From the NCBI GenBank assembly GCA_019096065.1, contig JAGUCH010000002.1, positions 17,248,501 to 17,312,500 of the forward strand: 64,000 bases of DNA, read 5' to 3'. Made by a program: the position numbers and the translations under genes. The notes under the pieces are model-generated. The model did no database searches and was not told the origin of the DNA. It saw nothing but the letters and a program-made list of their open reading frames with translations. Of this stretch, positions 50,613 to 58,778 are shown piece by piece. The stretch comes from Paracyclopina nana (lineage: Eukaryota > Arthropoda > Copepoda > Cyclopoida > Cyclopettidae). Each line of letters starts with the position of its first letter. Position 1 is the first letter of the stretch.

Positions 50613-53600
50613 TTATTTCATTTTATTACAGCAAGTCATACACATGGAATAGGAAAACTTCAAAAGCCATAAAAAGAGCTCAAAAAAGCTCATGACACTC
50701 ATGCCACAAAATAGTCCTAAAGTGCCGCCTAAAGCAAACAATGATTACTTTACATTTATGTTACTTACACAAAGGAACTTGTATTTTACCTATTGAGGCT
50801 AGCTTATCAGAAAAACTAGCCCTCACATCCTTGTGCAGCTTTTCAGCAAATGTGTCACCATAGAACACCTCCAAAATGACAATATCTTCCACAATTCTTT
50901 GCTCACAGTTGAAATTGGGGGCAAATGTATTTGATTTGTAACTGATTCTACAGATTAATAAATGTCAAAAGCATTAATTTTGAGTCAAATCACTACTACT
51001 TCTCTATCAATCTCCAAAAATCTAACATGTGCTGCTCTTGCTGATAGTTTTCCAAATAATTCCTGATTTTCACATATATTGGCTCTTCTGATTCCTAAAC
51101 AAGAATTTTAATTCACAATTTGTTGCAAGAAGAAGATGTCACCTACACAATCCCAAGGCTTGATTTCTTGCTTCACAACATAGTAAGGGTAAGTAATTTT
51201 ATTGCACTCATATGGACATTTTGATGCACATTCCAGAATTGAGGAGCCATTTTTGAAGCTTGACCTCCAGCAAAAATTGCCATCAGTCCTGCAAGTCTCA
51301 TTGGGACTTCCTGGATTTGGGTACATCCAAGGAATGCATTCACACATCTTTTGGGCCAACTGCCACATGCAATCAAAATGACATGCTTTGTGATTGTATT
51401 TCTTGAACAGCTTGAGATCCTTTCCTTCATCCTCAAACTTACAGTCTCTTCTGCCCACTTCCAAACTTTCAACTGATGATGTCGATTCCAAGACTTTGGG
51501 ACTCACAACAATACTTATTTTGTACCCTCCTTCTAGCTCAATCCCTCCAAGTAGAGGCAATGGGAAGTCTTTGGGATGCTGGATGGACATTTTGAATGTG
51601 TTTTTGTAAGTTCCAGTTGTCTTGTACCTTGGCTTCAATGTGTTGGCATCAAGGATGACTTTGAGGCCATTGGCATTGCCTGAACCTTCTGCATAGTGGA
51701 TAAAGTTGTTGTGACCCACTCCATAGACCTTTTGGAATTGCTCCAAGTTTTCTGACTTGTGCAAGAGGCTTTCATATCCCTCAGCATTGAATGTGTAGCA
51801 AACACCATGGTCAGTGAAGGAGGGTCTGAAGAGTGTGCAAAATTCATCATACTCCTTTGTGTTTCTCACTCTAGTTGACCCCCATTGAGTCAAGTTGGAC
51901 CAGTAGGTTGCAATTTTACAGTAGGGAATGAATGGCTCCAGATTGGCAACCTCTTCTTTCAGCACTCTTTTTCTCAGCGGGTAATTGACAAGGCTCTGCA
52001 GCAATGCATCTGGCTCACCAAAAAGGCTGTCAACTGTGTGGTTGAATTGGGAATTCAAGTCCACCAAGTGGGGTTGATGTTGGCTCTCTTTCATGAGAGT
52101 GAAGATTCCTTCAAAGGTGCCATTGAAGCAGCCAAACTCAATGGGATTACAAATGAAAAATAAGTCATCATTTTGTTCCAAGTTGTTCAAGTCTGAATCA
52201 AAGTCCATGATCAAACCTGAAGTCAAGTGTTTGTAAGTTGCCCTGTCCTTGCTTTTCATCAACTTGTGAACAACCCCATTGAGGTAATCCTGTAAGGAAA
52301 AGATTAAAATTCCTATGGAAAAAAATCATAAAACTAATGGTAATGATCAATATACATAAGGGATTGGAGCTCCAAACACTTTGTTGATTGCAAGAGTTCC
52401 TAGGTACTTGATGTTCTCTGTGAAGAAGTATTGAAGTTGAAGCTTGAAATCCATTGCTTCCCTGATGCTTCTTTGGCAGGGATCAGTCTCATTGTTGCAC
52501 AAATACAGCTCCAGTTCCTTGGTAATTGGGAATAATTGCAAACCTTCAAGAAAGCACTGTTTGCAGGGTACTCCAAACCTCTTGGCAATTTCCCTTAATG
52601 TAGGTAGAACATTGTCCTGTATGTATAAGTAATAGATTCTTTGGGTGTGAAAGGCATTTCTTGTGTAATTTTCAATCAGCTCAGTTTTCAGAGTCTTGCC
52701 CAAAGTTTGATTGTGCTGGAAAATGTCATGCATGATGAGGAAAGCCATGCAAGTGTAGCTTTGTCCAGTGGCATTTCTGCATTCCTCTATGATGCTTGCT
52801 CTTAAATTCCTCCAGTCCTCAGTTGTCGAATAGGATTTGGCATAGGTTTTAATCATTTTAATCCAGGGCAGATACAAGTAGTGAAAATCTGACCTCACCT
52901 TGTCATCAATTTCAATGGCATTCAAGACCCTGTGTGTTAAAGCACTCTATAAAGCCATATTTACTTTCTTTTTGGTAAGATCATTAGAGGACATTAACTT
53001 TGTTTGTGCATGCTTGAGTGTCACACCTAGTGAAAAGTACTATTTGTCATGAAAAGGGCTTAAATAAGCACCCTCATTTTATTTCAATATTGAGCTACCA
53101 AAAAAAATTTGGCACATGAATCCACTCAGACAAAAGCAAAGCAATTAAAAAACATAAATTGCTGTCTTTTTTGTGTGAGCTAATTATGAGAGAATCAAAA
53201 TGGTTTAGAATGCTGGCCTTACTTTTGGGCAAAGGCAAACTGATCAAACCCATCACTACAAATTGTGACAGATGGAAAAGGAATTTCCTGCACTGGCATT
53301 GAAGTTGTAGCAATTGTGGTCACTATAGGGTTTCCCTGCCATGAGTCCACCAAGTTGACAACAAATATACCAGCAGCCACAAAGCAAAAGCAAAGAATGG
53401 CACTCCATATGGCAATCTTGATTTTATGTCCACTTTCAGGCTTTATATATTGAACTCCATGAATTGATGAAGCCAGGCAGAATTGGCTAAATTCATCTTT
53501 TATAGACAAAGTCATTTTAGCAACTGAGCTATTCCTAAACTGCTGGAACTCCCTTAAGACCAACAAACACTTTAAAAGGTGGGCATTACTTGCTGTTAAG

Positions 53601-53749
53601 TGGAAAGTCTCCTTGTTCCAATTAAATATGGTGGCAAGCAACATGATGTGCTCTTTAATGCAAGCAGAATATAAACCAACTAAAAAATAATGCAGTTTCC
53701 CTATTGGACAGTCAGCATTTGCCCATTTGTAAATTGCCCTCTTAAGCAT
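50613..53749 (-). CDS. DEG/ENaC-family sodium channel (pickpocket-like)
   Basis: A trimeric amiloride-type cation channel subunit; in arthropods this family serves touch, taste or salt/water sensing. Six exons: 53,223-53,749, 52,356-52,929, 51,147-52,289, 51,000-51,094, 50,790-50,947 and 50,613-50,728, all in phase. The cytoplasmic N-terminus has the gating motif SSIHGVQYI, followed by membrane segment 1 (AILCFCFVAAGIFVVNL) and PFPSVTIC. A large cysteine-rich ectodomain follows (CHFDCMWQLAQKMCECIPW, then CPYECNKITYPYYV). Membrane segment 2 with the G-x-S filter region (GGTLGLFCGMSVMSFFEL) is in the last exon. The last three exons are short and easily missed, because the exon-3 ORF otherwise runs on to a stop at 51,108. 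AATAAA overlaps the stop region. Some ATG choice remains in exon 1. A gypsy element begins about 170 bp upstream. Confidence 0.85.
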
Positions 53750-53920
53750 TTTAAGCTTTATTGAACCTTTACAATTTTGGACTTTCCCTAAATTGGATAT
53801 TCTGATCTATTTTGATTTTTTAGACAATTTGATCATTTTGCAGTTACAGTCTGATTTGGAGAACTGTGAGACCTCTTTGTTAATTTGTTGCTGTGAATGT
53901 GTTCAAAATTCTCTAGATCA
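53750..53920 (-). promoter_or_regulatory. Short upstream region of the DEG/ENaC gene
   Basis: This AT-rich stretch separates the channel ORF from the inserted retrotransposon. No TATA box or splice acceptor stands out. If the channel promoter lay further upstream, the retrotransposon now separates it from the gene. Confidence 0.3.
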
Positions 53921-53925
53921 GTTTG

Positions 53926-54170
53926 TAGTAGATTGCGACGGTCTAATAAGGTAGATCCGGATCCAGAATGGAATCGCAATCTCTAACAAATGCCAACAGG
54001 AGCGAAGTTGCAGTTGTGGTGACAGCTAGATATCAACAAGTGCGACAGAGCCGAGTATCAGAACGATAATGATCGGGATCGTGTATTTCATCTTATATAT
54101 ACGAGAGCAAGACGTGTTTGTTTACGCGTGCTAAGAAGTAGTAGTACTTGCATAATAGGAGTATATAACA
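53926..54170 (-). repeat. 3' LTR of the gypsy element
   Basis: This 245-bp repeat, read on the minus strand, starts TGTTATATACTCC and ends CAATCTACTA. It matches 60,644-60,888 without visible difference. Confidence 0.95.
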
Positions 54171-54182
54171 ATCCCCCCAGAC
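54171..54182 (-). promoter_or_regulatory. Polypurine tract
   Basis: Minus-strand TCTGGGGGGAT lies directly upstream of the 3' LTR, the expected site for plus-strand DNA priming. Confidence 0.7.
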
Positions 54183-54281
54183 GCTTTGCACAGGGCGATA
54201 GCGTCGACAAGAAAATAAGATGAAGTTCATAGAAAAAGTTCGAGAAGCCGGAGCGAAACTCGAGTAAAAACTATGAAAAAA

Positions 54282-54773
54282 TTAGTGCTTCAAGGTAAGC
54301 TGAGCCAAAAAGCGGTACTCAGCCAGTGCATAGAGAATAACAAGTATGAGCAGAAAAATCAAGCAAGCCTGGAAGACTTGAAAAAAGTAGAGGAGGGAAA
54401 GCTTCCATCCACGGTCTCTGGTCATGACCAAATGGGGCAAGTAGCGAAACGGAGGTTGAGCAGCAGGGCCCAAAGCCACGTTGGGCGGAACAGCAGCAGT
54501 TGGGCGTTGAGGCAGAGGCTGGATAGTCTCAACTTGAGAATGCCTGGGAAGGGGTGCCATCTCCACAGCCAGGTCATCCAGAGCATCTTTGTACCTCAAT
54601 TGTTCCATGGCAGTTCGTTGCTGGTGGTCATAACGAGTGTGATTGATGAGGTGCCGCAAATCACGAGGGTTGGAGCGGCGAGCGGCTTGCATCGAAGCAA
54701 AACGTTGAGGAAATTCCTGGTCCGTGTCCGAATCATCAATACAAATAAGTTGATCAGGCTTGACGTTGCTCAT
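54282..54773 (-). CDS. Gypsy accessory ORF 4, protein with C-terminal membrane segment
   Basis: The product is 163 residues and no family is recognised. The N-terminal two thirds are polar, with acidic (CIDDSDTDQEF) and basic/glutamine-rich parts and a proline-rich centre. A single hydrophobic stretch (FFQVFQACLIFLLILVILYA) lies near the C-terminus, as in tail-anchored or type II membrane proteins. It begins 32 bp after the stop of the preceding ORF. A pyrimidine-rich stretch ending in CTTACAG just before the ATG could be a splice acceptor for a separate mRNA. Confidence 0.65.
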   Translation of the reverse strand: MSNVKPDQLICIDDSDTDQEFPQRFASMQAARRSNPRDLRHLINHTRYDHQQRTAMEQLRYKDALDDLAVEMAPLPRHSQVETIQPLPQRPTAAVPPNVALGPAAQPPFRYLPHLVMTRDRGWKLSLLYFFQVFQACLIFLLILVILYALAEYRFLAQLTLKH

Positions 54774-54805
54774 CGTGGAGAACTGTAAGCAGTAGAATAA
54801 AGTGC

Positions 54806-55465
54806 CTATTTGGGCTTGAATTGATTGAAGGGCTTGAGTTCCTCTTCAACAGGTTTTTCGGTGGGTAAGTCCTGGAAGGATGCAGTCCGTGATGGAGGAG
54901 GCAGTGCCGGAGTAGCAGGTTGAGGTGGGAACACGTAAATTGGAGGCATAGCATCATAACGATTATCGTAGCTAGGAGATTCGTTCATTTCTACATGAGC
55001 AGCAGAGCTAAGCGGGTCAGTGATGTCTTGGAAACGTTCCTTGTCAAAGAGGCGACGAGGTGCCATCCGAGGACGAGGACGTTCGTAAGGACGTTCGTAA
55101 GGACGAGTTAAAGCACGAAAGGCGTCAGCTTGGACGTGATTCTGAGGATTTTGCATAATCTCAGAAAGAAAAGGCACGTATGGAAGCGGACGAGGTGGGG
55201 GCGGATGAAAAGGCTGCGGGGGGAACAGGTCCCGCTCGTATCGAGCCAAATTGTTACGCCGGTCGCGGCGCAATTTTGCACGCCAGCGAAAAATTTGCTT
55301 GACTATATAAAAAAGCAGGAAAGAAGCAACAAGCAAGAGAAGGAGTTCCAACAAATGGCCAAAAGACAGTGTTTTGTCAGTATTAGCAGCCCAGCTGCCC
55401 AAATCGAAAATGCTAAACTGGTTAGCAGTTTCGACAATTTGGGGAGTGGAGTTGGATTGACCCAT
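54806..55465 (-). CDS. Gypsy accessory ORF 3, N-terminal membrane protein with proline-rich tail
   Basis: The product is 219 residues with no recognised family. The start MGQSNS resembles an N-myristoylation signal. A hydrophobic segment (LLELLLLLVASFLLFYIV, residues ~37-54) is followed by a strongly basic stretch (FRWRAKLRRDRR), then a proline-, tyrosine- and arginine-rich tail. The topology suggests a membrane protein with a long cytoplasmic tail. It occupies the position of env in errantiviruses but has no visible fusion peptide or furin site. A strong splice acceptor (TTCTTTCTTAG) sits one base before the ATG, and a GTAAGT donor lies 54 bp upstream. Confidence 0.7.
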   Translation of the reverse strand: MGQSNSTPQIVETANQFSIFDLGSWAANTDKTLSFGHLLELLLLLVASFLLFYIVKQIFRWRAKLRRDRRNNLARYERDLFPPQPFHPPPPRPLPYVPFLSEIMQNPQNHVQADAFRALTRPYERPYERPRPRMAPRRLFDKERFQDITDPLSSAAHVEMNESPSYDNRYDAMPPIYVFPPQPATPALPPPSRTASFQDLPTEKPVEEELKPFNQFKPK

Positions 55466-55466
55466 T

Positions 55467-55520
55467 CTAAGAAAGAAGAATTGAAAAAGAAGAAGCGAAA
55501 GAAAGTGTCAGGAGACTTAC
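55467..55520 (-). other. Predicted 54-bp 5'UTR intron before ORF 3
   Basis: The minus strand reads GTAAGTCTCC at the start. A long pyrimidine tract (CTTTCTTTCGCTTCTTC) leads to TTCTTTCTTAG, and the ORF 3 ATG follows one base later. The length matches other short introns in the window, such as the 58-bp intron at 10,205-10,262. Confidence 0.6.
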
Positions 55521-55565
55521 GTTTCAACTGTAGAGAGATGTGATCGAGTAAAAGATCAAAGTGGG

Positions 55566-55635
55566 ACTGAATGACCAACGAGGATAAGGCAGAACTTATA
55601 TACGAAAAGAGCGCGTGATAAGACGCGTGACCAAT
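55566..55635 (-). promoter_or_regulatory. Candidate internal promoter for the gypsy accessory ORFs
   Basis: The minus strand carries an inverted CCAAT (CTATTGGTC, about 55,626-55,634), ACGCGT, a TATA box in CGTATATAAG (55,595-55,604) and an initiator-like TCATTCAGT (55,566-55,574) about 30 bp downstream. The LTR has the same CGTATATATAAG next to an ACGCGT word, so the internal promoter may derive from the LTR promoter. It lies just after the pol stop region. Activity is inferred. Confidence 0.5.
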
Positions 55636-55664
55636 AGAAAACAAGACAGGGCAAATGCAGCCAA

Positions 55665-58600
55665 TCAAACAAGTTTTTCCAGATATGAGGCGGGCGCTTT
55701 GCGAATGAACCGAGCATTGCGGCGCATCACGCTGCCAGTTTTTGTTTTAACGAAAAAGCTCCGCCCATATGGGCAGATTTCCTGAATAACAGCGTGATCA
55801 TCCCATTGCTTTGTAAGAGGGTTTTGTAAAAAGACATGATCTCCCACCTGTAAAGCATCGGCGGCAGGGTCAGTGGCAACCGGGGGTTGATCAGGTTTTG
55901 AGGGTCGCTTGCTCACAGGATCCAATGTCAAATTGTCAGGAAGAATTGGAAGATGAGAACGTAAATTTCGGCCCAAAAAGAGGCGAGCAGGACTAATGCC
56001 ATCAGCCCTGGCCATATTTCGAAATTCAAGAAGGCGTAGCTTAAAGTCAGTAAAGTGAGCAGACTTTTTGAAAAGCTGTTTGACTGAGTGTACCCCAGAT
56101 TCAGAGAGCCCATTACTTTCAGGGTTGTAGGGGCTGCTGCAAGTGAAAAAGATACCATGCTTCTTGCAAAATGCATGCATTTCAGCCGAATCGAAATTTG
56201 GGGCGCCATCACTTCGAATAATAACAGGATATCCGAAGTCTAGAAAAACTTTCATTAAAGCATTAATGATGGCAGTAGTAGTAGTAGTAGTCATATGATG
56301 AACAAACGGCCATCCAGAAAAAGCGTCAACTATAATGAGATAGTTTTGTTTTTCAAAAGTGAACATGTCCAAGCCAATGCGATGCATGGGAAAACGGGGA
56401 ATTTGAGTTTCCAAGTTGTGTGCCACATGTTTAGAAGGCATGTAGCGTTGACAGTCAGGACAAGCTTCAACATATGCTCGAATCTCTTTGGCCATGTGAG
56501 GCCAAAAGAAGAATTGGCGAGCAGTGATCAAGGATTTTGTAATGCCTTGATGACTTTCATGTAGAGAATCCAAAACTTGTCTGCGAGCAGCTAATGGGAC
56601 CAGAATTTTGGAATTATCTAGTAGCACGAGGCCGTCTTGCAAAGAGAGGTCAGGCCAAATGCTAACAGGAATTTGACGAAGCGCGTGTTTGGCATCAAGA
56701 GAAGGTTTGCGTTGCTGCTTGTGAAGATCGAGTTTTATAGCGCGAATTATGTCAGCATACTGAGAATCAGTTTCAGCAGCCTCGTAAATGAACGAAAACA
56801 GCGGGTCTTCAGCGGAAGTAAGGGCAATAAAAACGTTGACATCTGAGTGCGAAGAAGAAGAATCGCATAAATATGGATGCTCAGAGAAGCCAACAGGATA
56901 TCGCGATAAGGCATCAGCAATAGTATTGTTCTTACCTTCAATATGTTGAACGTCAAAATTAAAACGAACGAGACGTTCACGTAGACGAACTAACCTAGGA
57001 TTAGCGATGTCAGCAAGGCTTTTTCGAAAAAGACCGATGAGACTGCGATGATCCGTGAGAAGGAAGAACTTGGGGCAGCCCAATAAAAAATGCATAGCTC
57101 GCTCAACTGCGAAAACAACGCCAAGTAGCTCAAGTTCTATTGTGCTATAGTTAGTCTCAGCAGGCGAGTTTTTGCGTGACCCGCACATGATCAGATACTT
57201 ACGTGATCTATCGTCAGGGTCTTCTTGCAACAAAACGTAGCCTAGGCCATGAAGGCGCGAAGCATCAGTAACGAGAAAAGTGGTCCGATTAGGATCAAAA
57301 TGTCGCAAGACTAATGGGCCAGTAAGGACGGACTTTAGCGCTAGAAATTCGTCCTCATGATCTGGGAGCCATGTGAAAGCAGTGTTAGACCTAGTCAGTT
57401 GCCGTAATGAAGTAGACATATGCGCAAGGTCAGGAACAAAATTGCCCAAAGTTTGGCACAAACCAAGCCAACTGCGCACATCTGTAGCAGTTTTAGGACG
57501 CGGGAAGTCACGAATAGCGTCGATGCTGTTGCTATGAGGCTGCAAGCCCTCAGCGCTAACGTAAAATCCAGCAAATTTGACTTTATTGCCATACTCAATT
57601 TTCTTAGAGGACAAACTAAAGCCAAGAGCTATGCAATTTTTGAGTAGCAACTCAAAAGACTGCAGCAGCTCCAATTCAGTAGAGGCAAAAAGAAGAATGT
57701 CGTCGACAAGTTTAATAGCATTTTTCAGACCGCTAAGAACCTTGTCAGAACGAGAACACCATTCATCTGAGCTAGCGTTAAGTCCCATGGGAGCACGCAA
57801 ATAACGAAAACGTCCCTGAGGCAGCAAAAACGTAGTTAGAAAGCTGCTGGGTTCATCGAGAAGAATTTGATGATAACCCTGGACAGCATCCACAGTAAGA
57901 AAGTACTGAGCAGAAGCAGGAATACTCATTAGCGTGTGATATGCTGAAACAAAAGGATGAGTGGGCCTTAACACGTACTTGTTCAAAGCGACGTAATCAG
58001 TGACGAGACGAACGGAATTGCCGTCAGGCTTTGGAACAAAAAAGCCCCGAGAAGTCCATGTAGTGGCTTCACCGGGTTCAAGCCTTTTGATAATGCCAGC
58101 GGATTCCAATTGGACAATGCATTTATCAGCAGCAGCTTTCAAATGAACTGGAATAGCAGTAGTGCTACTGATACGCAAGGGCTGAATTGGGCCAGGCTTT
58201 AACGTTATATGCATGGGGTCCCCCTTGAGCATACGAGATGGATCAAGGTTAGGGGCAAAGACTTGTGCATATGAAGATTTAAGCTGGTCTAGAGAAAGAG
58301 TAGCAATTGGAAGAACTTGGACTGGGTAGTCAAAATGCAAATCAACAACACCAAGCATCAAAGCAGCTTGCCAATCGATAATGATGTCAAAATCCGGTAT
58401 GTGATCGGAAACATATGGATTGATTGTGACATTTCTGTCATGAAAAGTAATTGTGACAGGACAAGTACGTTGAACTTTGACTTCGACCCCAGATATGCCT
58501 TTTAATGCCTCAGCAGCAGGAAAAAGAGGCATGTTATGATCGCGACAAAGTTTAGTAGAAAAAACAGAAACCATAGCTCCAGTATCAGGAAGAGCTGTTG

Positions 58601-58775
58601 CCTTGAAGGGAGTGCCTACGTGTGGACGAAAAAAGAAAGTAGGCTTTTTAAACTGTTTGGGAATGATAGGAGCATCATTAGTGACAGAGATGCCAGTAGC
58701 AGAAATGCGCGCAGCAGTGTTAATTGGATAAACAGTGAGACAAATTGTCGAAGCATCATTAACAGCTAGCGATTG
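55665..58775 (-). CDS. Gypsy pol: protease, reverse transcriptase, RNase H, integrase
   Basis: This polyprotein copies element RNA into DNA and integrates it. The frame is open from just after the gag stop at 58,776, with protease motif LPDTGAM around 58,570-58,590. The first in-frame ATG lies in that motif, so pol is unlikely to start there. Reverse transcriptase has LTVDAVQGYHQI and KLVDDILLF. RNase H has LVTDAS, IELELLG and LLTDHRSL. Integrase has the HHCC zinc site (HESHQG...CPDC), the catalytic set (GLDMFTF, RSDGAPNF, NPESNGLSES) and a C-terminal GPY/F-like segment. It shares its frame with gag across a single UGA, so readthrough is the simplest expression route. No frameshift is seen. 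Confidence 0.93.
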   Translation of the reverse strand, partial: QSLAVNDASTICLTVYPINTAARISATGISVTNDAPIIPKQFKKPTFFFRPHVGTPFKATALPDTGAMVSVFSTKLCRDHNMPLFPAAEALKGISGVEVKVQRTCPVTITFHDRNVTINPYVSDHIPDFDIIIDWQAALMLGVVDLHFDYPVQVLPIATLSLDQLKSSYAQVFAPNLDPSRMLKGDPMHITLKPGPIQPLRISSTTAIPVHLKAAADKCIVQLESAGIIKRLEPGEATTWTSRGFFVPKPDGNSVRLVTDYVALNKYVLRPTHPFVSAYHTLMSIPASAQYFLTVDAVQGYHQILLDEPSSFLTTFLLPQGRFRYLRAPMGLNASSDEWCSRSDKVLSGLKNAIKLVDDILLFASTELELLQSFELLLKNCIALGFSLSSKKIEYGNKVKFAGFYVSAEGLQPHSNSIDAIRDFPRPKTATDVRSWLGLCQTLGNFVPDLAHMSTSLRQLTRSNTAFTWLPDHEDEFLALKSVLTGPLVLRHFDPNRTTFLVTDASRLHGLGYVLLQEDPDDRSRKYLIMCGSRKNSPAETNYSTIELELLGVVFAVERAMHFLLGCPKFFLLTDHRSLIGLFRKSLADIANPRLVRLRERLVRFNFDVQHIEGKNNTIADALSRYPVGFSEHPYLCDSSSSHSDVNVFIALTSAEDPLFSFIYEAAETDSQYADIIRAIKLDLHKQQRKPSLDAKHALRQIPVSIWPDLSLQDGLVLLDNSKILVPLAARRQVLDSLHESHQGITKSLITARQFFFWPHMAKEIRAYVEACPDCQRYMPSKHVAHNLETQIPRFPMHRIGLDMFTFEKQNYLIIVDAFSGWPFVHHMTTTTTTAIINALMKVFLDFGYPVIIRSDGAPNFDSAEMHAFCKKHGIFFTCSSPYNPESNGLSESGVHSVKQLFKKSAHFTDFKLRLLEFRNMARADGISPARLFLGRNLRSHLPILPDNLTLDPVSKRPSKPDQPPVATDPAADALQVGDHVFLQNPLTKQWDDHAVIQEICPYGRSFFVKTKTGSVMRRNARFIRKAPASYLEKLV

Positions 58776-58778
58776 TCA
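58776..58778 (-). promoter_or_regulatory. In-frame UGA between gag and pol (candidate readthrough site)
   Basis: Gag ends ...CCC ATG TGA, and the next codons, CAA TCG CTA GCT, continue the pol frame without interruption for 68 codons to the protease. The CAA following the stop resembles the CAR-YYA class of leaky contexts, although the second codon here is TCG. No Cys- or Sec-specific element was identified. Confidence 0.65.

Noticed and set aside
51108-51146. DEG/ENaC protein ending at 51,108 without a second membrane segment
   Set aside because: A GTAGGT donor at 51,146 leads in phase to three further exons that supply the missing region and the GGTLGLFCGMS membrane segment.
54282-55465. 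Calling the gypsy accessory ORFs an envelope gene
   Set aside because: Neither shows a signal peptide plus ectodomain, cleavage site or fusion peptide. They are short membrane proteins of unknown role.
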